A DNA stretch of 64,000 bases from positions 186,001-250,000 of the forward strand of contig NZ_LMGJ01000001.1 in NCBI RefSeq assembly GCF_001427385.1. The letters run 5' to 3'. A program made the position numbers and the translations under genes. Source of the stretch: Mesorhizobium sp. Root157 (GTDB lineage Bacteria > Pseudomonadota > Alphaproteobacteria > Rhizobiales > Rhizobiaceae). The notes beneath the pieces are model-generated. The model ran no database searches. It was not told where the DNA came from and saw only the letters and a list, made by a program, of their open reading frames with translations. This document shows positions 34,294-43,505 of this stretch, in pieces. Numbering within the stretch: position 1 is the first letter of the stretch; every line of letters starts with the position of its first letter.

Positions 34294-35387
34294 GCCGGCA
34301 GCATCCAGCAGTCGGAAGCCGAGAACGAAACGGTGACGCGATCGCCAGGGGACCATTCGGCCCGGCTGCGGTCGGCCCGACTGCGATCGGCCTTGACGAT
34401 GAAGCCGAAGGCATCGCCGTCAAGCTGAATGCGGAGATGATCGCCGTGATAGACGGCATCAGTAATTGTCGCCGAATAGCTGTTGTCGGTCTTGCCGCCC
34501 TTGTCGAGACGGATGCGCTCGGGGCGCACGGAGACGAGGATCTTCTGTGATTGCTGCGGGGCGCCTGACGGCTGCACGCGGATCGTCCCGCCGCCGGGCA
34601 ACGCCACCGTCGCCCCGGACTGGCCGTTTTCCGCCAGCGTGCCTTCGACCAGGTTGGTCTCGCCGATGAACTGCGCCACGAAGCGCGAATGCGGCTGGTC
34701 GTAGATCTCGCGCGGGCTGCCGATCTGCTCGATCCTGCCGCGGTTGAACACGGCGATCCGATCGGACATGGTGAGCGCTTCCGACTGGTCGTGGGTGACG
34801 AAGACGATGGTGAGGCCGAGCCGCCTGTGCAGGGCACGGATGTCGAGTTGCATCTGTTCGCGCAACTGCTTGTCGAGCGCGCCGAGCGGCTCGTCCATCA
34901 ACACCACCGACGGTTCGAAAACCAGCGCACGCGCCAGGGCGACCCGCTGCTGCTGGCCGCCGGACAATTGCGAGGGCCGCCTGTCCTTCAAGGTGCCGAG
35001 TTGGACCATGTCGAGCGCCCGCGTCACCTTCTCGGCGATATCCGCCTTGGCGATGCCGCGCATTTCCAACGGGAACGCCACGTTGGCGGCGACATCCATA
35101 TGCGGGAACAGTGCGTAATTCTGGAACACCACGCCCATGTTGCGCTTGTACGGCGGCAACTGGTCGATGCGTTGCGAACCCAGCGAGATCGTGCCGCTGG
35201 TCGGTGACTCGAACCCCGCCAGCATCATCAGGATGGTGGTCTTGCCCGAGCCGGAAGGTCCGAGCAGGCTGAGGAACTCGCCCTGGTCGATGGTGAGGTT
35301 GAGATCATCGACGACACGCAGCGTGCCGAACGACTTGTTGACCTGTTCAAAACGGATGTTGGACTGAGCCAAGGGCGACCACACCAC
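34290..35387 (-). CDS. Spermidine/putrescine-type ABC transporter ATPase (PotA-like)
   Basis: A 365-residue ATP-binding subunit. Walker A LLGPSGSGKTTILMMLAG, Q-loop VVFQNYALFPHMDVAANV, signature QLSGGQQQRVALARAL, Walker B VVLMDEPLGALD, and H-loop VFVTHDQSEAL are all intact. A TOBE-type domain occupies the last 120 residues, with a short repeat of RADRSRADRSRA. It starts at a GTG (35387), with a second GTG one codon on. A palindromic repeat lies between it and the binding protein gene. Confidence 0.93.
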   Translation of the reverse strand: MVWSPLAQSNIRFEQVNKSFGTLRVVDDLNLTIDQGEFLSLLGPSGSGKTTILMMLAGFESPTSGTISLGSQRIDQLPPYKRNMGVVFQNYALFPHMDVAANVAFPLEMRGIAKADIAEKVTRALDMVQLGTLKDRRPSQLSGGQQQRVALARALVFEPSVVLMDEPLGALDKQLREQMQLDIRALHRRLGLTIVFVTHDQSEALTMSDRIAVFNRGRIEQIGSPREIYDQPHSRFVAQFIGETNLVEGTLAENGQSGATVALPGGGTIRVQPSGAPQQSQKILVSVRPERIRLDKGGKTDNSYSATITDAVYHGDHLRIQLDGDAFGFIVKADRSRADRSRAEWSPGDRVTVSFSASDCWMLPA

Positions 35388-35430
35388 CTCTATGATCGAG
35401 CATGATCTTCATGCTCTGTGCCTGCTGAAA

Positions 35431-35530
35431 CGCGTCGCGATATTACTGATTCGCCGGTCGCGCTTTAAGTATTTGTTCCATGCATGCCGTTGTCCCGAAA
35501 CCGGTTCCCACTTTCGGGCGACATGCATTA
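35431..35530 (+). repeat. RIME1-like palindromic element
   Basis: About 100 bases with the same two-hairpin layout as the element at 29040 (cgcgtcgcga ... ccggtcgcg, then catgccgttgtcccgaaa / tttcgggcgacatgc). It sits in the gap between the binding protein and the ATPase of one operon. It may lower expression of the downstream genes. Confidence 0.8.
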
Positions 35531-35627
35531 GGCAGGCGGTTTCGGATTGGGAAGCGAAAGTGCGGGGTCGGAAAATCCCGCACCTTCTGTCAAAGACGAA
35601 CGTCCAGCGACGTTCGGGCCAACGCGC

Positions 35628-36677
35628 TTACTGGGCAAGCCATGCGTTGAAGCGCTGGGTCAGGGCTTCCGAATTGTCGATCCAGAAATCGACGTCGAGC
35701 GACAGGGCCTGTTCCATGTTGGCCGGTTCGGTCGGCAGGTCGGCCTTGAATTCGGCCGGCACCAACCCGGCTGCATCCGTGTTGGTCAGACCATAGGCGA
35801 CATAGCCCGGCAGCTTGGCCTGGTTCTCGGGCTGGCTGGCGAAGGCGATGAAGTCGAGCGCCGCGTCCTTGTTCTCGGCATCCTTCAGGATGACCCAGCT
35901 GTCGACGGCGTAGATCGAACCCGGCCACACCACCTTGAAGTGACGGTTTTCGGTGCGGTTGATGCCGGTGATGCGGCCATTATAGGCCGACGCCATCGCC
36001 ACTTCGCCGGAGGCAAGGAACTGCAGCGGCTGGGCGCCGCTTTCCCACCACACGATGTTGGCCTTCAGCTCGTCGAGCTTCTTGAAGGCACGGTCGACGC
36101 CTTCCGGCGTGGCCAGCACATCATAGACTTCCGCCGGCGCGACGCCGTCTGCCATCAGCGCGAATTCCAGCGTGTATTTCGGGCCCTTGCGCAGCGAGCG
36201 CTTGCCGGGGAATTTCTGCACGTCCCAGAAGTCGGCCCACGACTTCGGGCCATCGGCGATCTTGTCGCTGTCATAGGCAATCGCGGTGGACCAGACGATG
36301 GCGCCCACGCCGCAATCACCAACCGCCGTGGGAATGAACTTGCCCTTGTCGGGAAGCTTGCTCCAGTCGATCGTCTCATAAAGGCCGTCGGCGCAACCCA
36401 GCGCCAGTTCCTCGACCTCGACCTGCACCGCATCCCAGTTCGGATTGCCGGCCTTCACCTTGGCCTGCAGGACGCCGATGCCGCCGTCCCAGGATTCGTC
36501 GAGCAGCGGCTTGCCGGTCTTTTCGGCATAGGGCTTGAAGAAGATCTCGCGCTGCGCGTCCTGATAGTTACCGCCCCACGAAACGACCGTCAGGTCGCGG
36601 GCAGCAGCCGGCATCGCCATGCCAAGGCCAACGGCCAGCAGGCCGCCCATTGTGAGAATTCCAACCCGTTTGCGCAT
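35628..36677 (-). CDS. Spermidine/putrescine-type ABC substrate-binding protein (PotD-like)
   Basis: A 349-residue periplasmic protein of SBP family 1/8. Signal peptide MRKRVGILTMGGLLAVGLGM with cleavage at AAA-RD. Mature start LTVVSWGGNYQDAQREIFFK, then an aromatic- and acid-rich pocket (WSTAIAYDSDKIADGPKSWA, WWESGAQPLQFLASGEVAM, AYNGRITGINR). Two cysteines (GCADG and GDCGVG) may pair. Polyamine or amino-acid-derived cations are likely ligands, but the family also carries other compounds. It follows the aminotransferase by 58 bases. Confidence 0.9.
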   Translation of the reverse strand: MRKRVGILTMGGLLAVGLGMAMPAAARDLTVVSWGGNYQDAQREIFFKPYAEKTGKPLLDESWDGGIGVLQAKVKAGNPNWDAVQVEVEELALGCADGLYETIDWSKLPDKGKFIPTAVGDCGVGAIVWSTAIAYDSDKIADGPKSWADFWDVQKFPGKRSLRKGPKYTLEFALMADGVAPAEVYDVLATPEGVDRAFKKLDELKANIVWWESGAQPLQFLASGEVAMASAYNGRITGINRTENRHFKVVWPGSIYAVDSWVILKDAENKDAALDFIAFASQPENQAKLPGYVAYGLTNTDAAGLVPAEFKADLPTEPANMEQALSLDVDFWIDNSEALTQRFNAWLAQ

Positions 36678-36735
36678 TTTCTGCTTTCCCCTTTATCTAT
36701 CGTTGCGAGAATCCGGCCCTGCCGGATGACGGACG

Positions 36736-38127
36736 TCAGGCCACTTTCTCGGTCGCGCCATCGAAAATCTTGCGCGAAACCGTGTCAAGGGCACTGGCGA
36801 ATTTGTCGAGGATCGACCGGACCTCGTTCGGCTGGATGATCAGCGGCGGGCAGAGCGCGACCGCATCGCCCATGTTGCGACAGATGATGCCTTGCTCCTG
36901 AAGCTCGGCATTGAACAGGCCGCCCAGCGCGCCGGGGGCCTCGAGTGCGGTCTTGGCCGCCTTGTCGACCACCAGTTCGATAGCGGCGATGAGGCCGACG
37001 CCGCGGACCTCGCCGACCAGCGGATGGCTTTCCAGCCTGCGCAGGCCCTCGCGCAGCAATTCGCCCATCTCGGCGGCATGGGCCACGAGATTGCGCTCCT
37101 CGATGATCTTGATCGTCTCCAGCGCAACCGCAGCCGCCACCGGATGGCCGCCGGCGGTGAAGCCGTGGCCGAGCGTACCGATGCGGTCGCTTTCGTCGAG
37201 GATCGGATCCAGCACGCGGTCGTTGGCCATCAGCGCCGAGATCGGCAGGTAGGACGACGACAACTGCTTGGACATCACCATGATGTCGGGCTTGATGTCG
37301 TAGGTCTGGCAGCCGAACATGCTGCCGGTGCGGCCGAAGCCGCAGATGACCTCGTCGGCCACCAGCAGGATGTCGTACTTGTTGAGCACCGCCTGGATCT
37401 TGGCCCAATAGGTGCGCGGCGGCACCACGACACCGCCGGCCCCCATGACCGGCTCGCCGAAGAAGGCGGCGATGGTTTCGGGCCCTTCGGCAAGGATCAG
37501 GGCTTCCAGTTCGCCGGCAAGGCGGGTCGCGAAGGCTTCCTCGCTTTCGCCCGGCTGTGCATCGCGCCAGTGGTGCGGGCTGGCGGTGTGCAGGATGCCC
37601 TGCAGCGGCAGGTCGAACGAACGATGGTTGTTGGGCAGGCCGGTCAGGCTGGCCGAAGCGATGGTGACGCCATGATAGGCGCGCATGCGGCTGATGATCT
37701 TCTTGCGCTCAGGCTGGCCGAGCGCATTGGAGCGATACCAGATCAGCTTCATGGCCGTATCGTTGGCCTCGGAGCCGGAATTGGTGAAGAACGCCTTGCT
37801 CATCGGCACCGGCGCCATCGTCACCAGCTTCTCAGCCAGTTCCACGGCGGGGCCGTGCGATTTGTGCGTGAAGGTGTGGTAGAAAGGCAGCTTCGTCATC
37901 TGCCGCGTGGCGGCATCGACGAGGCGCTTTTCGCCGAAGCCCAGCCCGACGCTCCACAAGCCGGCCATGCCCTCGATATAGCGCTTGCCGTTGTTGTCGG
38001 TGACGTAGACGCCCTCGCCGCTTTCGATGACCAGCGGCCCGACCTGCTGGTGCTTGCGGGCGTTGGTGTAGGGATGCAGGTGATAGGCGATGTCGCGCGC
38101 TTCGATCGAATTGGGCTTGGTGCTCAT
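36736..38127 (-). CDS. Class III (omega) aminotransferase
   Basis: A 463-residue PLP-dependent aminotransferase acting on terminal amino groups. Marks: YIEGMAGLWSVGLGFGEKRL at the N-terminus, AFFTNSGSEANDTAMKLIWY, YHGVTIASASLTGL, the Schiff-base lysine in MVMSKQLSSSYLP, and GTLGHGFTAGGHPVA. These fit the putrescine/beta-alanine/omega-amino acid:pyruvate group. Between GCDH and a polyamine-type importer, it probably removes the amino group of the imported compound. Substrate is inference. Confidence 0.92.
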   Translation of the reverse strand: MSTKPNSIEARDIAYHLHPYTNARKHQQVGPLVIESGEGVYVTDNNGKRYIEGMAGLWSVGLGFGEKRLVDAATRQMTKLPFYHTFTHKSHGPAVELAEKLVTMAPVPMSKAFFTNSGSEANDTAMKLIWYRSNALGQPERKKIISRMRAYHGVTIASASLTGLPNNHRSFDLPLQGILHTASPHHWRDAQPGESEEAFATRLAGELEALILAEGPETIAAFFGEPVMGAGGVVVPPRTYWAKIQAVLNKYDILLVADEVICGFGRTGSMFGCQTYDIKPDIMVMSKQLSSSYLPISALMANDRVLDPILDESDRIGTLGHGFTAGGHPVAAAVALETIKIIEERNLVAHAAEMGELLREGLRRLESHPLVGEVRGVGLIAAIELVVDKAAKTALEAPGALGGLFNAELQEQGIICRNMGDAVALCPPLIIQPNEVRSILDKFASALDTVSRKIFDGATEKVA

Positions 38128-38207
38128 GGTTTCGTTCCAGTCAGATAATTGGCCAGCTGTTATGTTTCCCGGCTGCGGACAGCCGGGGCAGGTCTTGGGG
38201 TGGCGGT

Positions 38208-39425
38208 TCAGAAAAAGGCCTGGATGCCGGTCTGGGCACGGCCGAGGATCAGGGCGTGGACGTCGTGGGCGCCCTCATAGGTGTTGACGGTCTCCAGGTT
38301 CTGCGCGTGGCGCATGACGTGGTAGCCGATCTGGATGCCGTTGCCGCCGTGCATGTCGCGGGCCTGGCGGGCGATGTCGAGCGCCTTGCCGCAATTGTTG
38401 CGCTTGACGATCGAGATCATTTCCGGCGCCATCTTGCCTTCGTCCATCAGGCGGCCGACGCGCAATGAACCCTGCAGGCCGAGCGAAATCTCGGTCTGCA
38501 TGTCGGCGAGCTTCTTCTGGAAAAGCTGGGTGGCGGCGAGCGGCTTGCCGAACTGCTTGCGGTCGAGACCGTATTGGCGCGCCCGGTGCCAGCAATCCTC
38601 CGCCGCTCCCAGCACCCCCCACGAGATGCCGTAGCGGGCCCGGTTGAGGCAGCCGAACGGTCCCTTGAGGCCGGACACATTGGGCAGCAGCGCGTCTTCT
38701 CCGACTTCGACATTGTCGAGCACGATCTCGCCGGTGATCGAGGCCCGCAGCGACAGCTTGCCGCCGATCTTCGGCGCCGACAGACCCTTGGTGCCCTTGT
38801 CCAGCACGAAGCCGCGAATGGCGTCCTTGCCGTCCTCGCCCTTCAGCTTGCCCCAGACGACGAAGACATCGGCGATCGGCGCGTTGGAAATCCACATCTT
38901 CGAGCCATTGAGCCGGTAGCCGTTCGCGGTCTTTTCGGCGCGGGTCTTCATGCCGCCCGGATCGGAACCGGCATCCGGTTCGGTGAGGCCGAAACAGCCG
39001 ATCCATTCGCCCGAAGCGAGCTTCGGCAAATACTTCTTGCGCTGCTCTTCCGAACCGTAGGCATGGATCGGGTACATCACCAAGGACGACTGCACGCTCA
39101 TCATCGAACGGTAGCCGCTATCGACGCGTTCGACCTCGCGCGCCACCAGCCCGTAGGTGACGTAGCCGGCGCCCAGCCCGCCATATTCTTCGGGGACAGT
39201 GATGCCGAGCAGGCCGGCATCGCCCATCTCGCGGAAAATGGCCGGATCGGTCGTCTCGTTCATGTAGGCGTCTTCGATGCGGGGAGCGAGCTTGTCGGCC
39301 GCGAAGGCGGCAGCCGCATCGCGCACCATGCGCTCGTCTTCCGTGAGTTGATCCTCGAACAGGAAGGGGTCATCCCAAACGAAAGCTGCGGTGTGTGAAG
39401 TTTTCTTGCCGTGTTCAGCGGTCAA
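38208..39425 (-). CDS. Glutaryl-CoA dehydrogenase
   Basis: A 405-residue acyl-CoA dehydrogenase of the glutaryl-CoA type (oxidative decarboxylation to crotonyl-CoA), using FAD. Marks: [20 protein letters not shown], the [15 protein letters not shown] loop, and [17 protein letters not shown] holding the catalytic glutamate in YEG. The start is TTG 39425, preceded by a perfect AGGAGG with eight-base spacing; in-frame ATG codons at 39473 and 39497 lack one. It is the last step of lysine, tryptophan or glutarate breakdown and stands before the aminotransferase (80 bases). Confidence 0.9.
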   Translation of the reverse strand: MTAEHGKKTSHTAAFVWDDPFLFEDQLTEDERMVRDAAAAFAADKLAPRIEDAYMNETTDPAIFREMGDAGLLGITVPEEYGGLGAGYVTYGLVAREVERVDSGYRSMMSVQSSLVMYPIHAYGSEEQRKKYLPKLASGEWIGCFGLTEPDAGSDPGGMKTRAEKTANGYRLNGSKMWISNAPIADVFVVWGKLKGEDGKDAIRGFVLDKGTKGLSAPKIGGKLSLRASITGEIVLDNVEVGEDALLPNVSGLKGPFGCLNRARYGISWGVLGAAEDCWHRARQYGLDRKQFGKPLAATQLFQKKLADMQTEISLGLQGSLRVGRLMDEGKMAPEMISIVKRNNCGKALDIARQARDMHGGNGIQIGYHVMRHAQNLETVNTYEGAHDVHALILGRAQTGIQAFF

Positions 39426-39554
39426 TGCAGTTGCCTCCTGAGCTGCCGCGAGGGGTGTCGGAGCAAGCCGCATCCCGCTCGGGATCGGCTCCTCCAATGG
39501 TCATCATATCCCTGCGATGGGTGTTAGCATCGTTCAAAATTCCGCGCAACGTTC

Positions 39555-39570
39555 CGCTCAATATATTGAG
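39555..39570. promoter_or_regulatory. 16-bp palindrome, operator candidate for the XRE-cupin regulator
   Basis: GCTCAATATATTGAGC is perfectly symmetric and lies between the regulator stop and the glutaryl-CoA dehydrogenase start, 130-145 bases before the latter. Symmetric sites of this size suit XRE-cupin dimers. Confidence 0.6.
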
Positions 39571-39580
39571 CGCCATTTCC

Positions 39581-40165
39581 TCAAAGATAGGGCGGCGTGC
39601 AGGCCGAAATGACGATGGTGAGCCCGGACGACGGATTGCGGAACCGATGCGGCACCCGGCTGTCGAACAGATAGGATTCGCCCGCCTTCAACACCCTGAT
39701 CTCGTCGCCCACCGTCAGTTCCAGTTCTCCTTCCACGACATAGCCGCCTTCGGTCGAGAAATGCTCGAGCATGGCTTCGCCGGTGTCGGCTCCCGGCTCG
39801 TAGACCTCGTGCAGGATCTGCAGATTGTAGGCGCGGGCATCGCCGACCTGGCGCAGGGTCAGCCGCCCCTCGCCTTTGTCTATGGCCCGCGCCGTAACGC
39901 GCGAGGTGAGGTCCTTGAGGTCGTCGACGCCGAAGAACGGCCCGAACTTCTTGCGCTGGTCGTCCTCGAAGAAATCCGACATGGAAACGTCGAGCCCGCC
40001 CAGTATCTTGCGTAGCGTGGCGATCGACGGGCTCGACTTGTTCTTCTCGATGATCGAAATCTGCGCATGCGGGACATTGGCCCGGGCGGCAAGCTCGCGC
40101 TGGGAAAGTTCCGCGCCCATTCTCAGTGCCTTGAGGCGCGCCCCAACGTCGAAACTATCGGCCAT
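39581..40165 (-). CDS. XRE family regulator with cupin domain (PuuR-like)
   Basis: A 194-residue regulator. HTH at residues 8-62 (GARLKALRMGAELSQRELAA, NVPHAQISIIEKNKSSPSIA) and a cupin at about 110-190 (YEPGADTGEAMLEHFSTEGG, then GESYLFDSRVPHRFRN). PuuR and relatives repress polyamine or amino-acid catabolism and release upon ligand binding. It is upstream of the GCDH-aminotransferase-transporter set in the same direction, which is its likely target; the symmetric site at 39555 supports this. Confidence 0.88.
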   Translation of the reverse strand: MADSFDVGARLKALRMGAELSQRELAARANVPHAQISIIEKNKSSPSIATLRKILGGLDVSMSDFFEDDQRKKFGPFFGVDDLKDLTSRVTARAIDKGEGRLTLRQVGDARAYNLQILHEVYEPGADTGEAMLEHFSTEGGYVVEGELELTVGDEIRVLKAGESYLFDSRVPHRFRNPSSGLTIVISACTPPYL

Positions 40166-40271
40166 GCAGTTTTTTCAAAGCTCATGCAGCTGATCGAATT
40201 CTGCGCAAAATATCTGACACCTTGCGCCAAGGAAAGAGGCGAATGTGGAGCAATCGCGCTCGATGCCGGGC

Positions 40272-41060
40272 CTACCGGCCTGCAACTCCGTCCGCCTCGC
40301 CCCGAGCGACGACAAGGCGCGTGCCTGCCGCAGCCAGCGCCTCGGCGATTTCATGCGGCGGCTCCGCGTCGGTTGCAAGCTCCGCAAAGCCTGAAAGTCC
40401 GCAGACCTGGATCAGGCCCTGGCGGCCGAATTTGCTGTTGTCGGTGATGACCATGGAGCGCTGGCCGCGCGACAGCACCATGCGGGCGAACTCCGCTTCG
40501 GCGAGGTCGTAGTCCATCACCCCCACCGACGCGTCGATGGCGCCGGCGGAAATGATGGCGTGGGTGACGCTGAACCGGCTGACGAATTCGATGGCCGAAA
40601 TACCGAAGGCAGCACCGGAATCGCTGCGCAATTCCCCGCCGGCCATATAGACCCTGTTGCCGTTGACGGTGGCCAGCGTGCGGGCGATGTCGGAGGAGTT
40701 GGTCACCACGGTGAGGCGCCGGTGGCCGAGCAGTTCGCGCGCCAGGAAACTGGTCGTGGTGCCGGTGTCGAGCATGATGGATTCGCCGTCGCGAATGGTG
40801 GCGGCGACCATGCGCGCGATTATGCGCTTGGCCTCAGCATTCTCGCGCATGCGCCGCTCGAACGGCGCCTCGGCCGTCATGGCCGGGAGGCCGATGGCGC
40901 CGTGCATCTTGACCACGATGCCGTCATCGGTAAGCGGCTTCACGTCGCGGCGCACCGTCTCCAGCGACACACCCAGCCGCTCCGCCAGGCTGGCGATGGT
41001 GACGGTGCCCTGCTCACCGAGAAGACGCAGGATTTCGCCGTGGCGTTTGGAGTGGAACAT
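40272..41060 (-). CDS. DeoR family regulator
   Basis: A 262-residue regulator. HTH at 6-56 (RHGEILRLLGEQGTVTIASL, GVSLETVRRDVKPLTDDGIV) and a sugar-phosphate-isomerase-like sensor (SIMLDTGTTTSFLARELLGH, VVTNSSDIARTLA, ISAGAIDASVGVMDYD). Start ATG 41060 (MFHSKRHG). It is divergent from the betaine-type operon at 41305 and is the natural candidate to control it. DeoR proteins usually respond to phosphorylated compounds, which fits the kinase in that operon. Confidence 0.9.
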   Translation of the reverse strand: MFHSKRHGEILRLLGEQGTVTIASLAERLGVSLETVRRDVKPLTDDGIVVKMHGAIGLPAMTAEAPFERRMRENAEAKRIIARMVAATIRDGESIMLDTGTTTSFLARELLGHRRLTVVTNSSDIARTLATVNGNRVYMAGGELRSDSGAAFGISAIEFVSRFSVTHAIISAGAIDASVGVMDYDLAEAEFARMVLSRGQRSMVITDNSKFGRQGLIQVCGLSGFAELATDAEPPHEIAEALAAAGTRLVVARGEADGVAGR

Positions 41061-41304
41061 CGAAAACCCGGCGCTCGACTTACCATTAAGATGACTGCTT
41101 TTATGGCAATCTGACGAAAATGTGCAAGGTATCTTGGCCATTGCCGGTCAAATCCACACAGAAAGCCACAAAACGACGTTGACAAGCAGGAGGAACCCGC
41201 GTGACATTGCCAATGTGACGCATCTGGGGCGCTTGCTGCGGGAGATGGCAACGACCTGAGGCACACCAACGACAAGATTCAAGAGGGTGAGCAGGAGGCT
41301 CGAC

Positions 41305-42270
41305 ATGTTTTCGCGCAATCGCATGACCACGACCGCGCTCGGGGCACTGGCCCTGTGCGCGACACTATCCCTGACGCCTGCCGTGGCGCAGGATTCCACC
41401 GATCCTATCAAGCTGACGCTGCACGACTGGACCGGCCAACTCATCACCACCCAGATCATGGGCGAGGTGCTGAAGAAGGCCGGCAACAATGTCGAATATG
41501 TTCAGGCCGACTATCTGGCCCAGTTCGCGGGGCTGGAAAGCGGCGACCTGCATGTCGCAATGGAAATGTGGGAAACCACCGGCCGCGACGCCATGGATGC
41601 CGCAACCGCGACCGGCAAGGTCGAGAATTTCGGCGCGACCGGCATGAAGGCCAAGGAGGAGTGGTGGTATCCCGAATACATGAAGGAGAAATGCCCCGGC
41701 CTGCCGAACTGGGAAGCGCTGAAGGACGAGAAATGCGCCGAAGCGTTTTCCACCGCCGAAACGGCGCCGAAAGGCCGCTATCTTGGCGGACCCGTCACCT
41801 GGGGCGGCTTTGACGACGAACGCGTCGAGGCGCTCGACCTGCCGTTCGAAGTGATCCATGCCGGTACGGACGCCGCCTTGTTCGCCGAGCTTGAGAGCGC
41901 CTACCAGCGCCAGGCGCCGATCCTTTTGTGGATCTACGCGCCGCACTGGTCGACGGCGAAATACAAGGGGGAATGGGTCGAATTCCCCGAATACACCAAG
42001 GAATGCTACACTGACCCGGCCTGGGGCTCGAACCCCGACATGGCCTATGACTGCGGCAAGCCGTTCGGCGAAATCTGGAAGGTCGGCTGGGTCGGCGTGA
42101 AGGACAAGTGGCCGGATGCCTACAACGCGATCAAAGCCTTCACCATCGACAATGACGAGATGGGTCAGATGATCACCAAGGTCGATCTGGACGGCAAGAA
42201 GATCGAAGACGTGGTGGCTGAGTGGATGGGCGCCAACGAGCCGCGCTGGTCGCAGTGGATCAAGAAGTAG
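41305..42270 (+). CDS. Glycine-betaine/choline-type ABC substrate-binding protein
   Basis: A 321-residue periplasmic protein of the OpuAC family, which binds quaternary ammonium compounds in an aromatic box. Signal peptide MTTTALGALALCATLSLTPA, ending AVAQ. Mature start IKLTLHDWTGQLITTQIMGE, with YVQADYLAQFAGLESGDLHV and many tryptophans (EEWWYPEYM, LLWIYAPHWSTAKYKGEW). Two cysteine pairs are possible (KCPG/KCAE and ECYT/YDCG). AGGAGG precedes ATG 41305. First gene of the operon. Confidence 0.9.
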   Translation: MFSRNRMTTTALGALALCATLSLTPAVAQDSTDPIKLTLHDWTGQLITTQIMGEVLKKAGNNVEYVQADYLAQFAGLESGDLHVAMEMWETTGRDAMDAATATGKVENFGATGMKAKEEWWYPEYMKEKCPGLPNWEALKDEKCAEAFSTAETAPKGRYLGGPVTWGGFDDERVEALDLPFEVIHAGTDAALFAELESAYQRQAPILLWIYAPHWSTAKYKGEWVEFPEYTKECYTDPAWGSNPDMAYDCGKPFGEIWKVGWVGVKDKWPDAYNAIKAFTIDNDEMGQMITKVDLDGKKIEDVVAEWMGANEPRWSQWIKK

Positions 42271-42306
42271 GTGTTGGGCGCGTGCGCTTGAGGGTTGGCA
42301 AACCTT

Positions 42307-43326
42307 ATGACCCCAAAACTCGTCTGCCGTAACGTCTGGAAGGTGTTCGGCGCAGGGGCCAGGGAATTCCTGCAGTCGACCGGGGGAAACGCCGGGCTGA
42401 AGGAACTGGGCGAGCGGGGACTCGTCGGTGCCGTGCGGGGCGTCAACCTCGATGTCCGCACCGGCGAGATTTTCGTCATCATGGGCCTGTCGGGCTCCGG
42501 CAAGTCGACACTGGTGCGCTGCCTGTCGCGGCTGGTCGAACCGACGGCGGGCGAAATCCTGTTCAAGGGCGAAAACCTGCTCGAGGCCGACGACCGGCGC
42601 ATGATCGAAATCCGCCGCCACCAGATGGGCATGGTGTTCCAGAACTTCGCGCTTTTGCCGCATCTGACCGTGCTGGCCAACGTCGCCTTTCCGCTCGAAG
42701 TGCAGGGCGTGGACCGCCCGGCGCGCGAGGAACGCGCCCGCAAGATCATCGAACTGGTCGGCCTGGCCGACAAGGAGCATTTCTTTCCGCGCGAATTGTC
42801 CGGCGGCCAGCAGCAGCGCGTCGGCATCGCCCGCTCGCTGGCGGTGGAGCCGGAACTGTGGTTCCTCGACGAGCCGTTCTCGGCGCTCGACCCGCTGATC
42901 CGGCGCGAAATGCAGGACGAGTTCATGCGCCTGCAATCGGTGCTGAAGAAGACCATTGTCTTCATCACTCACGACTTCGACGAGGCGATCCGGCTGGCCG
43001 ACCGCATCGCCATCATGAAGGACGGCGCGGTGGTCCAGATCGGCTCGCCCGAGGACATCGTGCTCAATCCGGCGACGGACTACGTCGCCGAGTTCACCCG
43101 CAACGTGCCCAAGGCGAAAGTGGTGAGGGTAGCGAGCGCCATGAAGCCGGCAGGCGCCAAGGCTAAAGGCCTGAACGGTGTGGCGGTGTCGCCCAGATCC
43201 ACGGTTGCCGAGACGGCTCCCTTGTTCGGCACGGACGTTGAACGGCTGCGGGTTGCCGACGAAAGCGGGGCGACGGTGGGCGTGCTGGAGCGCGCCGATG
43301 TCGTCGCCCTGATGATGCGGGGGTAG
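42307..43326 (+). CDS. Betaine-type ABC transporter ATPase (ProV/OpuAA-like)
   Basis: A 339-residue ATPase. The N-terminal LVCRNVWKVFGAGAREFLQS and an insertion before the first strand are ProV-like. Walker A IMGLSGSGKSTLVRCLSRLV, Q-loop MVFQNFALLPHLTV, signature ELSGGQQQRVGIARSL, Walker B LWFLDEPFSALDPL and H-loop VFITHDFDEA are intact. The end (VSPRSTVAETAPLFGTDVER through ERADVVALM) resembles a partial CBS-like region. ATG 42307 was used; TTG at 42295 is in frame. 36 bases follow the binding-protein gene. Confidence 0.92.
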   Translation: MTPKLVCRNVWKVFGAGAREFLQSTGGNAGLKELGERGLVGAVRGVNLDVRTGEIFVIMGLSGSGKSTLVRCLSRLVEPTAGEILFKGENLLEADDRRMIEIRRHQMGMVFQNFALLPHLTVLANVAFPLEVQGVDRPAREERARKIIELVGLADKEHFFPRELSGGQQQRVGIARSLAVEPELWFLDEPFSALDPLIRREMQDEFMRLQSVLKKTIVFITHDFDEAIRLADRIAIMKDGAVVQIGSPEDIVLNPATDYVAEFTRNVPKAKVVRVASAMKPAGAKAKGLNGVAVSPRSTVAETAPLFGTDVERLRVADESGATVGVLERADVVALMMRG

Positions 43327-43343
43327 GTAGCCATGGTTACGCA

Positions 43344-43478
43344 CGCCCCCTCCACCACGCTTCGCGTGGTCTCCCTCCCCCGCTTCGCCGGGGAGGATCC
43401 GCAGCACCGACGCAGGCACGACCTGTATCCTCCCCCGTTCACGGGGGAGGGGGACCGCCGGAGGCGGTGGAGGGGGCG
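43344..43478. repeat. G/C-rich mosaic inverted repeat
   Basis: Ends cgccccctccacc (43344-43356) and ggtggagggggcg (43466-43478) are perfect inverted copies. Inside are hairpins (ccaccacgcttcgcgtggt; ctcccccgcttcgccgggga) and a third (cctcccccgttcacgggggagg). It lies between the ATPase and permease genes of one operon. A related hairpin is at 62455. Confidence 0.78.
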
Positions 43479-43505
43479 CCAAACAGTTCGACTTGGGACG
43501 GGCCC

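Noticed and set aside
41179..41216. TTGACA word and ACATT-GCC-AATGT palindrome before the betaine operon
   Set aside because: The -10 region is poor and the palindrome short; possible DeoR site but not distinctive enough to annotate.
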